Source: a virus
Virus record (IMG/VR): IMGVR_UViG_3300008262_003058
Span: 1-20,522 of that record
Length of the DNA: 20,522 nt
Reading direction: 5' to 3' (one strand)
Positions within the stretch are counted from its first letter, which is position 1. Each line of letters begins with the position of its first letter. The position numbers and the translations under genes are program-made. This document shows, piece after piece, positions 13,121 to 20,385 of this stretch. The notes beneath the pieces were generated by a model. The model had not been told where the DNA came from. It did no database searches and saw only the letters and a program-made list of their open reading frames with translations.

Positions 13121-13531
13121 TTATTGGTTTACAATTTTTGGAGCTTCATCACCAGCAACATTTAGTTGTTGTTCTTGCTGTTGTGATTGCTGTAATTGCT
13201 GTTTTCTTGTAGGTGCTCCAGGTTGATACGTTACTGTACCATCTTGGATATTAATTCTTGCTTGTGGATATTTCTCATCAACTTCTTCACCTATTTCATT
13301 TAATCTAAGTGTAGTTGATTTGAATTCTTCTTCAGCTAATTTTATTGTATTTTCAATTCTTTCCAACTCATCAATAAGTTCTTTTTTTCTCAAATATAAA
13401 GTTCCTACATTCAATACAATATTGCTGCTTTTGTTGTTAAGATTTCTAATACTTTCCAACACACTCTCATCTAACTTTACAGTTTCAACCTGAATTGAGT
13501 TTTTTACAGGTACTTTGTCTAATTCTGCCAT
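13121..13531 (-). CDS. Coiled-coil protein A, paralogue of the 18066-18347 gene; unknown function
   Basis: A 136-aa protein without recognised function. Residues 20-95 form a long coiled coil (LYLRKKELIDELERIENTIK and following), then KYPQARINIQDGTVTYQPG, then a Gln-rich tail (RKQQLQQSQQQEQQL). Residues about 22-103 align without gaps to the product of 18066-18347: YLRKKELIDELE against SLRKRDLKSELE, and EKYPQARINIQDGTVTYQ against KTYPNGEIDLVEGAVYFE. No Cys, no membrane segment. It follows the heptose kinase gene after a 43-bp gap holding an AT-rich motif, so it probably starts a new transcript. A structural or chaperone-like role is possible. Confidence 0.75.
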   Translation of the reverse strand: MAELDKVPVKNSIQVETVKLDESVLESIRNLNNKSSNIVLNVGTLYLRKKELIDELERIENTIKLAEEEFKSTTLRLNEIGEEVDEKYPQARINIQDGTVTYQPGAPTRKQQLQQSQQQEQQLNVAGDEAPKIVNQ

Positions 13532-13553
13532 AAATTTGTTTTTATTTGTTTTG

Positions 13554-13568
13554 TATATATAAGTATAT
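13554..13568 (-). promoter_or_regulatory. AT-rich motif, putative phage promoter for coiled-coil protein A
   Basis: The coding strand reads ATATACTTATATATA, the same 15-mer as at 10317-10331, 22 nt before the ATG at 13531. Confidence 0.5.
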
Positions 13569-13574
13569 TATTTT

Positions 13575-14321
13575 TTATTTTCCAAACACAGAAACCCCTT
13601 TTTTCTTTACAACTTCACCTGCACAATAATTAGCCCAATTAATTGATACCCCAATATCCTCAGAATCTAAGTATCTAGCTACAAATCCAGCAACAAAAGT
13701 ATCCCCTGCTCCACTAACATCCGCATTTTCTACTTTTTCCGTTTTATATATTGTACCTTTATGAGATGCACCATTACCATCTAAAGTTGTAATAACTTTA
13801 TCCTCTAACCATTTCTTTTCTAAAATTATATCATAATTATTTTGTGCTTCAAATCGGTTAAGTTTAATAAATGTCATATCTTTACACCAATCCCCTAAAT
13901 GTTTTTTCGTATCTAAAATAACTAATTGGTGAAGTTTAGAAATCTGAGCTATATCATCTTCGGTAAGAAATCCTTTACAATAATCGGATATTACAATAGC
14001 ATGATACTCAGTAAAATTTGGTAATTGATTTATATCTATTCTGTCTACGAAATCGTTTTCATCTAATCTTAAATACAATTCATTGGTTTCTTCATCTACA
14101 TAACGGGTTTTTGTTATAGAACCGGTATCGGAATAAATATCAACATCTATACCCATTGCTGATAAATTATTTGCTGTATTTAGTGCCATACCACCATTAT
14201 AAACTTCCTTAGATGGTATAAAAATCGGTCCCTTACCCTCAGGAGATTTTCTTACCGATTTACCATACACAAATACATCGGTACAACTCTCTCCTATAAC
14301 CAATACTTTATATTTTTTCAT
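13575..14321 (-). CDS. hldA: PfkB-family sugar kinase, HldE N-domain/HldA-like (heptose 7-phosphate kinase)
   Basis: Predicted to phosphorylate D-glycero-beta-D-manno-heptose 7-phosphate at O-1, a step to ADP-heptose. It has 248 aa. Resemblances to E. coli HldE N-domain in order: VIGESCTDVFVYG (8-20), SPEGKGPIF, NGGMALNTANNLSAMG (42-57), ITKTRYV followed by LRLDEND, VISDYCKGFL, FIKLNRFEA, and the PfkB signature DVSGAGDTFVAG (201-212) with catalytic Asp207. It is about 60 residues shorter than the HldE domain; roughly 30 residues after the first sheet (around residue 68) appear to be missing. The start overlaps the adenylyltransferase gene by 14 nt. Other PfkB sugars cannot be excluded, but the neighbour makes heptose the best reading. 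Confidence 0.82.
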   Translation of the reverse strand: MKKYKVLVIGESCTDVFVYGKSVRKSPEGKGPIFIPSKEVYNGGMALNTANNLSAMGIDVDIYSDTGSITKTRYVDEETNELYLRLDENDFVDRIDINQLPNFTEYHAIVISDYCKGFLTEDDIAQISKLHQLVILDTKKHLGDWCKDMTFIKLNRFEAQNNYDIILEKKWLEDKVITTLDGNGASHKGTIYKTEKVENADVSGAGDTFVAGFVARYLDSEDIGVSINWANYCAGEVVKKKGVSVFGK

Positions 14322-14700
14322 TTTCTAAAATTTTAGTTGTACTAATACCATTAATTTTTTTGAAAAATTCAATTTTAGGAATATACTCTTTTCCAATTAT
14401 TTGTTCGTATTGGTAATCATCACCAATTATCATTATATCAGGTCTCCACTGCTTTATATGTTCTACAAGAGTTTCATCCGAATCAAATGCAACAACACTA
14501 TCAACAAATCTAATACTACGCATAAACCCCATACGGTCTTCTAAAGAATTATATGGTCTTAATTCTCCTTTTTTTTCTTTAACTCGTTCATCGGTATCAA
14601 TACCAACTCTTAAAGTTCCAAAAGAAGAAGCATATTCTAAAAGTTTTATATGCCCAATATGTAATACATCAAATGCTCCGTTTACCCAAACACGTTTCAT
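14308..14700 (-). CDS. hldC: Adenylyltransferase, HldE C-domain/HldC-like (ADP-heptose synthase)
   Basis: Predicted to join heptose 1-phosphate and ATP into ADP-D-glycero-beta-D-manno-heptose. It has 130 aa, the size of the HldE C-terminal domain. Motifs: VNGAFDVLHIGHIKLL with HIGH at 14-17, KGELRPYNSLEDRM (44-57), FVDSVVAFDSDE, IMIIGDDYQYEQIIG, and GISTTKIL near the end; these follow HldE almost in register. Glycerol-3-phosphate cytidylyltransferase is a relative, but the RPxNxLExRM and GDDY stretches and the neighbouring kinase favour heptose. Its ATG overlaps the stop of the heptosyltransferase gene (TAATG at 14698-14702). In E. coli kinase and adenylyltransferase are one protein in the opposite order; here they are split and swapped. 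Confidence 0.85.
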   Translation of the reverse strand: MKRVWVNGAFDVLHIGHIKLLEYASSFGTLRVGIDTDERVKEKKGELRPYNSLEDRMGFMRSIRFVDSVVAFDSDETLVEHIKQWRPDIMIIGDDYQYEQIIGKEYIPKIEFFKKINGISTTKILENEKI

Positions 14701-15848
14701 TATAAAAACTTTTTAAGTTCATCAATAACCATTTGACCGGTAATTAATTTTGTACATTCAAATTGTCTATCTGTTCCTTTGTGGTCTGGACACCAATTCC
14801 AATCACCAGCATCTAATCGTAATCTATTGAAGCACCCTTCGCATTTTCCTTCCGGTGCCCCTATCCTTACACAATCTTCCATCTCTGCCCATTTGTAAGA
14901 AAATCCACTTATTAAGACAGTAGGAACATTCAATGCCCAACTTAACCAACTCAATCCACTTCCAATACCAATAAATGCTTTGGATTTTTTCATTTCATCC
15001 ATAACTAATTCAATAGGTCCATTTGGATGCTTAACTATACCAGAAGGTAATTGGTTACCCATATAGTTATCACCCTCTTTTGAAAGTAATTTAACTGTAT
15101 ATCCTCTGCCATTTAACCAATCAATAACTTCTTGCCAACCAGTTGGGTTATTCCAAAACTTAGATTGTGCAGTTCCATGAATACCTATACAAACTTGCTT
15201 TAGGTCATGGTCTTCAACAACAGGTCTATTTTTTAATTTTGGTTTTACTTCTTTATATTCTAATCCTAATATATCAGAACACATTTTTTGCATAGTTTGT
15301 TCTCTGAAATTATTTGGATTTTTTACTACATTGATTGAGCTATCCTCATTATAGAATAATCCAACAGAGAACATAGCATATAAATTATTTACATTTGTAC
15401 CAGGAACAACAAATTCTATTTCAGGATAATTTTCAGCAAACATATCATTCATAAATGTTGATGCAACCATTTTACATTTGTGTTTTTTTCTAAATTCATC
15501 CACATATGGAAACCATGCTAAAGAATCTCCCAATGCTTTTGAATCTAAAGCAATATAAACTCTTTTATCAGTAGCATCAAATATATGAGTATGCCATAAA
15601 TTATTATTTTCATAAATTACAATTTTCCACTCAATATAAAATTCAATACTACATCTTGCCCAACAATTATTTTTCATTTCAGCATAATAGTACATTTTTC
15701 CTGTTCTATTATCATAAAATTCAACTTTATAATTTGCTTCCTTTGGTCCTTTAATTTCAACAAAAGGTCCTTTTACAAAATGTATATTAGGTTTATTTTG
15801 TACTTCAACTTTTGAATTAGTATTTCTTTTTAAGTTATTGTAAATCAT
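14700..15848 (-). CDS. TibC/BAHT-like protein O-heptosyltransferase (GT9-type)
   Basis: Predicted to transfer heptose from ADP-heptose to Ser/Thr of a protein. It has 382 aa. Residues 1-90: beta-rich N-terminal domain (PNIHFVKGPFVEIKG, KVEFYDNRTGKMYYYAEM), typical of the autotransporter O-heptosyltransferase (TibC) family and absent from ordinary LPS heptosyltransferases. GT9 core: YIALDSKALGDSLAWFPYVD (98-117, Asp108 a likely catalytic base), IGIHGTAQSKFWNNPTGW (221-238), IGIGSGLSWLSWALNVPTVL (293-312). The C-terminus has Cys336-x2-Cys339-x13-Cys353-x11-Cys365, in the position of the iron finger of TibC. I chose ATG 15848, coupled to the previous stop (TAATG); a TTG at 15857 is less likely. 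ADP-heptose-making genes follow directly. Confidence 0.82.
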   Translation of the reverse strand: MIYNNLKRNTNSKVEVQNKPNIHFVKGPFVEIKGPKEANYKVEFYDNRTGKMYYYAEMKNNCWARCSIEFYIEWKIVIYENNNLWHTHIFDATDKRVYIALDSKALGDSLAWFPYVDEFRKKHKCKMVASTFMNDMFAENYPEIEFVVPGTNVNNLYAMFSVGLFYNEDSSINVVKNPNNFREQTMQKMCSDILGLEYKEVKPKLKNRPVVEDHDLKQVCIGIHGTAQSKFWNNPTGWQEVIDWLNGRGYTVKLLSKEGDNYMGNQLPSGIVKHPNGPIELVMDEMKKSKAFIGIGSGLSWLSWALNVPTVLISGFSYKWAEMEDCVRIGAPEGKCEGCFNRLRLDAGDWNWCPDHKGTDRQFECTKLITGQMVIDELKKFL

Positions 15849-18022
15849 TAACTCCAAGTTTTAATTGTTTCATCTAATAAAGAATATCCTTCTGCTTGCT
15901 TTGAATATACTTTGTTTGTAGTATATCTTGGTTTTGGGTGGTGATAAAAAACGTGATTATACCAAAGGTCACCAACATCCCATGTACAATCTTCTATTCT
16001 ATCCAACCACCATTGTTTAGTTCTATTTGGTATTAAATAACAATGTGCTAAATCCTGATTTGAACCGGTTCTGCTAAACAAATTATCAATACCATGTCTT
16101 TCTCTTGATGGATTATTCGCAAAAGATATAAAATAAACATCATCTCTTTCTGATAAGAAACATGCTCTATTTACAATTTCAACAAATTCTTCTAATCCAG
16201 TATAAATGAAAGCATCTGCTTCAAACACCAAAGTATAATCATATTCATCGTTCATTGTTTCTAAAGCTGCTCTATGTGCTAAATAACATCCATAATGTCT
16301 ACCAGTTATCCATCCTAACCCAGCACCAGGATACAATTCACCTGGCTTATTATCTTTACTAATGTGTTCTGGCCTACGGCAATGTTCAGCTGGTGGTATT
16401 CCTTCATAAACTTTATTTATGATTGGTTGGTAGTTCATCCCATACCTTTGTAATTGCCTAATTGATTGAATAGAAACTCTTTCTCTCATATCATCAGGCC
16501 TAGTTAATAAATGTTTTACTTGTATTTTTGGTTTTTTACGAATGAATGAACGAAATCCTTTTTGAAACTGTCCATAAAAATACTCATCAGCTGCTTGTGT
16601 AACACCATGAAATACTCCATAGTCATCTCCGCTAATATATCCGCCAGGTTTTACTTTATTATACCAAACTTTAATATCATCCATTAATGCTTCATATGAA
16701 TGACCCGCATCTATCATTATAAAATCAATACTTTCATTTGTAAATTGATTGGATGCATTTTTAGATGTATCTTTAATCATTTCAAATGTTCCATAATTAT
16801 TTGAATGTACAGTGTTATCTATAAATTCATAAAAAATATCACCATTAAAAGTGTTTACTATATTTTGATGCAATTCTTCATCATCAGTTCCTTTCCACGT
16901 ATCAATTGTTGTAAAGTTAATGTTCTTTTTAGATTCTCTGATTTTAGTTGCTAAATGATTTGTTGATTTGCCAAACCAAGCACCAACCTCAACAAATGTA
17001 GCATCATATGGAGCGGATTCTACAATTTCATTGTATAATTCTTCATAAGCAAACCAACCCGGTATTTCATTGAATTCAGGTTTTAATTTTTCTAAAATAT
17101 ATCTTTTAGTTAATTTCAAATCATCATCAATATATGTTACCAATGGATTATTATCATATGTATCCAAATAAGTATGTAACCTTCGGAACATACAAGGTAG
17201 TTTATAAGATAAAGCTTCTTTGATTGATAATGGATTTAGTTCTAATTTAGAGCTAAAATAAAACATATCACACGCTGCATAAAATGTATCTACATCATTT
17301 CTTTCTCCCCATACAATACAATTCTCAGGTTTATGTTTCATTAAAGGAAGCCAATAGTGTTCAAAATTTCCAGCTTGATTTCCTACAAAATGAAATTTAA
17401 TTTTGTATTTTTCTAATTGCCTTGCTATTGCAAATATTTCAGCTTGGTTTTTACCGGGTGCAAATAATCCAACCATAAGTACATGCTTATAAGTTGAATC
17501 CAATCCAAGTTCTTTTTTTGCTTCTTCTTTATCAAACTTATATTCTTCTATTGGATATTCCCATAACATTGTTTCTACTCCCAACTCTGCTTCATCAAAT
17601 TTTTGTTTACTCCATTTTGAAACTAAAACATATCTATCGGGATGATAAATAATATCTGCTGGGTTTGTGAATGAACCATGTGTAGTTGCTACTATAAAAT
17701 ACTTTCTATTTTCAGAAAATATTTCTTCCAATATAGGAGTTGCTAAATCATATTGCGGAATCTCCTGAAAATGGATAATATCCGGTTGAAAATTTTTTAT
17801 GATTTTCAAAATATGAAATTTATCTTCACCAAGAGTATGAACCACGGCTAATTCTTTAATCCTATTTTTTTGAACAACAAAAGCATCACCACCACTATTG
17901 TTAATTTCAACAACTTCAATATCAAAATCATCAATAAAGTGCTTTACCTGCTTATAAGTGTATTGTGGTTGTCCACCAGTTGATAAATGTGGACATATGT
18001 AGAGTAACTTTTTTCTTTCCAT
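15848..18022 (-). CDS. Three-domain fusion: GT4 glycosyltransferase, SAM methyltransferase, GT25-like glycosyltransferase
   Basis: A 724-aa fusion. 1-300: GT-B fold, GT4-type, with LLYICPHLSTGGQPQY at the N-terminus, HVLMVGLFAPGKNQAE (180-195), and the donor-site E-x7-E of ELNPLSIKEALSYKLP (261-276). 325-490: class I methyltransferase of the Methyltransf_24 type, with FVEVGAWFGKST (343-354), TIDTWKG (372-378), and FIMIDAGHSYEALMDDI then KPGGYISGDDY (434-468). 525-724: GT25-like domain with GCYLAHRAALE (578-588) and acidic VFEADAF (599-605). Cytoplasmic, no membrane segment. It is first in the cassette, behind a Bacteroidetes-type promoter, and coupled to the heptosyltransferase. It probably elongates or methylates the glycan that the next enzymes start; the order of action is not deducible. 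Confidence 0.85.
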   Translation of the reverse strand: MERKKLLYICPHLSTGGQPQYTYKQVKHFIDDFDIEVVEINNSGGDAFVVQKNRIKELAVVHTLGEDKFHILKIIKNFQPDIIHFQEIPQYDLATPILEEIFSENRKYFIVATTHGSFTNPADIIYHPDRYVLVSKWSKQKFDEAELGVETMLWEYPIEEYKFDKEEAKKELGLDSTYKHVLMVGLFAPGKNQAEIFAIARQLEKYKIKFHFVGNQAGNFEHYWLPLMKHKPENCIVWGERNDVDTFYAACDMFYFSSKLELNPLSIKEALSYKLPCMFRRLHTYLDTYDNNPLVTYIDDDLKLTKRYILEKLKPEFNEIPGWFAYEELYNEIVESAPYDATFVEVGAWFGKSTNHLATKIRESKKNINFTTIDTWKGTDDEELHQNIVNTFNGDIFYEFIDNTVHSNNYGTFEMIKDTSKNASNQFTNESIDFIMIDAGHSYEALMDDIKVWYNKVKPGGYISGDDYGVFHGVTQAADEYFYGQFQKGFRSFIRKKPKIQVKHLLTRPDDMRERVSIQSIRQLQRYGMNYQPIINKVYEGIPPAEHCRRPEHISKDNKPGELYPGAGLGWITGRHYGCYLAHRAALETMNDEYDYTLVFEADAFIYTGLEEFVEIVNRACFLSERDDVYFISFANNPSRERHGIDNLFSRTGSNQDLAHCYLIPNRTKQWWLDRIEDCTWDVGDLWYNHVFYHHPKPRYTTNKVYSKQAEGYSLLDETIKTWS

Positions 18023-18032
18023 AAAATAGATA

Positions 18033-18064
18033 CAAATATACTAATTTTTTTTGAAATTACCAAA
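18033..18064 (-). promoter_or_regulatory. Bacteroidetes-type housekeeping promoter for the sugar cassette
   Basis: The coding strand has TTTG (18061-18064), exactly 20 bp, then TATATTTG (18033-18040), 10 nt before the ATG at 18022. This fits the Bacteroidetes -33 TTTG / -7 TAnnTTTG consensus and spacing. I looked for the -7 element in the other intergenic gaps and did not find it, so this cassette is probably read by the unmodified host polymerase. Confidence 0.7.
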
Positions 18065-18065
18065 T

Positions 18066-18347
18066 TTATTCTGGCGATTCAAAATACACAGCTCCTTCTA
18101 CTAAATCAATTTCTCCGTTTGGATATGTTTTTTCCAATTCTGCTAACATTGAATTTAGTTCTTTATTTTTATCATCAAACGTAGTTTGTACTGATTTTTC
18201 AACAATATCTACGTTTTCTAACTCTGATTTTAAGTCTCTTTTTCTAAGAGATAATTGACCCAATTCCATAACAATTTTTGTTAAATCGTTTTGAATTGTA
18301 CTTAATTTTTCAATTATTTCGGTTGATAATGATTCTTTCTTTTGCAT
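18066..18347 (-). CDS. Coiled-coil protein B, paralogue of the 13121-13531 gene; unknown function
   Basis: A 93-aa protein when started at the ATG at 18347 (MQKKESLSTEIIEKLSTIQ). Residues 5-70 are a coiled coil, followed by KTYPNGEIDLVEGAVYFESP. It aligns gap-free with the product of 13121-13531 through the coiled coil and the short tail but lacks the Gln-rich extension. The open frame continues upstream to 18437, but that stretch would overlap the radical SAM gene and code for the AT-rich promoter-like motif, so I reject the longer form. It sits between the radical SAM gene and the sugar cassette. Function unknown. Confidence 0.75.
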   Translation of the reverse strand: MQKKESLSTEIIEKLSTIQNDLTKIVMELGQLSLRKRDLKSELENVDIVEKSVQTTFDDKNKELNSMLAELEKTYPNGEIDLVEGAVYFESPE

Positions 18348-18358
18348 AAAACTTTTTG

Positions 18359-18372
18359 TATATAAATATATA
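18359..18372 (-). promoter_or_regulatory. AT-rich motif, putative phage promoter for coiled-coil protein B
   Basis: The coding strand reads TATATATTTATATA, 11 nt before the ATG at 18347, in the gap after the radical SAM gene. It shares TTTATATACAAAA-like surroundings with the site before the paralogue at 13531. Confidence 0.4.
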
Positions 18373-18381
18373 TATTTTAAT

Positions 18382-19410
18382 TTATTCAAAAAGCGCAGAA
18401 GCACACCCTCTACAAATGGTCTCATATGATTTTTCAACCATTTTTATGTGTTCTTCATTACCCCAAAAATCTTTTAATTGTTGTGTTTTGAAATCACCAA
18501 ATTGTACTTCCATATCATAATCATTACAACAAAGGAATACTTTACCAGCAGCATTTACATGTATCCAACCTACCGGTCTACCACCAACTTCTCTACCATT
18601 TCCACATCCTATTACTTTTTTTGTTTCATCACCTTTTTGTAAATTTCTTTTTATAGCTTCTTTATTTGTCATAATGTGGTCTAATAAACCAGCTCTATCT
18701 ATTAATGATGGAACTGGGAATACTTGTAATCCTTCAAATAATTCTCTAGCCTTATTAACTTGCTGTGCCAACTCACCAGTAATTGGGTCTAAATCCATAT
18801 CAATTGGAAATTCAGGACCTTTATCTAACCAACCACCCCTATCACTAAATGAATTATGGTTAGAACCATTTACTTGGATAGAAAATGATTTTCGTTGAAC
18901 CATATCTGGTAATTTTTCCATAGCATATTTTACATTTGATATTAATTTATCAAATTGCTTTATGTTTATCCCACTTCGTAAACTCCAAACTTCTGGTTCA
19001 AATGCTGGTATGTTTAGACATATTCCATTTACAACTCCTTTATACTTTACAATCAGGTCCACTTTTTCAGGCGTTAATGGAATACCATTTGAAAGAACCA
19101 TAAAACATAATCTATACTCTTGACATATTTTTAATAATTCTTCAAAATGTGGATACAAAAGTATTTCATTATAATGAGCTGTATAAAATCCTCCAAAATT
19201 TTTATGAACCAATCCATTTTCTTTTTCTCTTTCTTCAATTAAATTTTCAATAATTTTACGAAGAAGTTCTGGACTCATAACTTCTTTTCCATGTGTAGGG
19301 TTTCCTTTATATTTTACAGGACAAAACCAACATCTTGCATTACATACGCCATATGGGTCTAATTGCATTTGATGAATTTTGTAAGTTTCAAATTGTTCTT
19401 TTACTGTCAT
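18382..19410 (-). CDS. Radical SAM enzyme with SPASM-like C-terminus
   Basis: Generates a 5'-deoxyadenosyl radical to modify a substrate, in this family often a peptide. It has 342 aa. The cluster-binding motif Cys23-x3-Cys27-x2-Cys30 lies in DPYGVCNARCWFCPVKYKGN. The barrel continues with HKNFGGFYTAHYNEILLYP and MVLSNG. C-terminal Cys269, Cys294, Cys295, Cys333 and Cys336 (IGCGNGR, VFLCCNDYD, ICRGCA) with GDFKTQQLKDFWGN are typical of SPASM auxiliary-cluster domains. I chose ATG 19410, which overlaps the previous stop (ATGA at 19407-19410); the longer frame to 19452 begins with TTG inside the glycosyltransferase gene. The substrate is unknown; the neighbouring glycosyltransferases suggest protein or glycan modification. 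SPASM aminotransfer or dehydration chemistry cannot be predicted. Confidence 0.85.
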   Translation of the reverse strand: MTVKEQFETYKIHQMQLDPYGVCNARCWFCPVKYKGNPTHGKEVMSPELLRKIIENLIEEREKENGLVHKNFGGFYTAHYNEILLYPHFEELLKICQEYRLCFMVLSNGIPLTPEKVDLIVKYKGVVNGICLNIPAFEPEVWSLRSGINIKQFDKLISNVKYAMEKLPDMVQRKSFSIQVNGSNHNSFSDRGGWLDKGPEFPIDMDLDPITGELAQQVNKARELFEGLQVFPVPSLIDRAGLLDHIMTNKEAIKRNLQKGDETKKVIGCGNGREVGGRPVGWIHVNAAGKVFLCCNDYDMEVQFGDFKTQQLKDFWGNEEHIKMVEKSYETICRGCASALFE

Positions 19411-20351
19411 ATTAAAACTGATTTTTTTGCTGTTTTTTGTATTAGTTTCCAATATTCATACGATGTTGTACCCTCTTTTATATTAAGTTCAATATTATAA
19501 GGAAGTTTATTCATAAATTCTGATTTATAAAATAATCCTGAATTTGAATTTGTAACTCCAGCATTATGAAATATATTACAATCTTGCCATAACTTATCCG
19601 ATGATGTTCCCCAACTAAATTCTAAATTAGAATGGCATATTGTTTGATATCCCATTTTCCAAGCGTTCCACAATACAGCCCACATATCAGCACACCATAT
19701 TTGTAGTTCGTGATAAGTTGGGTCTTTTTCTTTTTTTATTTTATTTAATTCGGTAATATTAACAAATAATTTTTCACAATCATTTTCTACAATTTTCCAA
19801 AAGTTTTCTGATATTCCTTTCATTATGTATTGTGCTCCAATTCCATTCAATTCATTTTTTTCAACAACACTTTCATCAATTTCCATAATACTACACATAG
19901 CTTTTAAGATATCATCACCTTTTGATTTTATATAAGAATGAGATATATACCATCTACAATCAGAACCATACCAATTATCATCATTAATCATTTCATCTGT
20001 TATCCATTCTCTAATTGGTTTTGTGAAAGCAATATCACAATCATGATAAAAAATTACATCATTATGTATTTCTGGTCTAGCTGCCCAATGTTGTTTTAAT
20101 ATATTTGGTCTTATTGAAGATGTATATCCTTTATTTCTTCTTGTATCAGTATAAAAGAAAAATCTAACATAATTGTATTTCTCTGCTAATTTAGTCCATT
20201 GTTCAGAAACAATACCATTTTCCGCATAACAAACTATATCCATATTATTTGGATTAACGCCCATTTCAATAAAGTTGTGTATCATTACTTCAACCTGCCA
20301 AGTGTAATATGGAATTGCGGGTTGGGCACACACGAAACGTAAATTCTTCAT
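19407..20351 (-). CDS. GT-A-type glycosyltransferase-like protein
   Basis: A 314-aa protein. The opening FVCAQPAIPYYTWQVEVMIH and VIFYHDCDIAFTKPI (99-113) with Asp104-x-Asp106 form the usual Rossmann-like half and DxD metal site of GT-A transferases. NELNGIGAQYIMKGI and the later IFHNAGVTNSN (about 260-270) are compatible with acceptor-side and C-terminal His motifs in that fold. It resembles protein-directed transferases of the hydroxyproline/serine type only loosely, so donor and acceptor are unknown. No membrane segment or signal peptide. It is translationally coupled to the radical SAM gene (ATGA), so they probably act in one pathway. The 34-bp gap before it has no clear promoter. Confidence 0.75.
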   Translation of the reverse strand: MKNLRFVCAQPAIPYYTWQVEVMIHNFIEMGVNPNNMDIVCYAENGIVSEQWTKLAEKYNYVRFFFYTDTRRNKGYTSSIRPNILKQHWAARPEIHNDVIFYHDCDIAFTKPIREWITDEMINDDNWYGSDCRWYISHSYIKSKGDDILKAMCSIMEIDESVVEKNELNGIGAQYIMKGISENFWKIVENDCEKLFVNITELNKIKKEKDPTYHELQIWCADMWAVLWNAWKMGYQTICHSNLEFSWGTSSDKLWQDCNIFHNAGVTNSNSGLFYKSEFMNKLPYNIELNIKEGTTSYEYWKLIQKTAKKSVLI

Positions 20352-20385
20352 AACCTTTGAATATAATTATTATACTTAAATTATT

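Noticed and set aside
13159-13205. Gln-codon run (ttg/ctg repeats) as a microsatellite or CRISPR-like repeat
   Set aside because: Simple low-complexity coding sequence of the Gln-rich tail, without spacers or regular units.
15849-15857. TTG start of the heptosyltransferase
   Set aside because: The ATG at 15848 overlaps the upstream stop as TAATG with GGAG close before it, a better coupling.
18348-18437. Longer start for coiled-coil protein B
   Set aside because: Would overlap the radical SAM gene and translate the AT-rich promoter-like motif; the paralogue aligns only from the internal ATG.
19411-19452. Longer, TTG-started form of the radical SAM protein
   Set aside because: Lies inside the glycosyltransferase gene; the ATG at 19410 forms the usual ATGA overlap.
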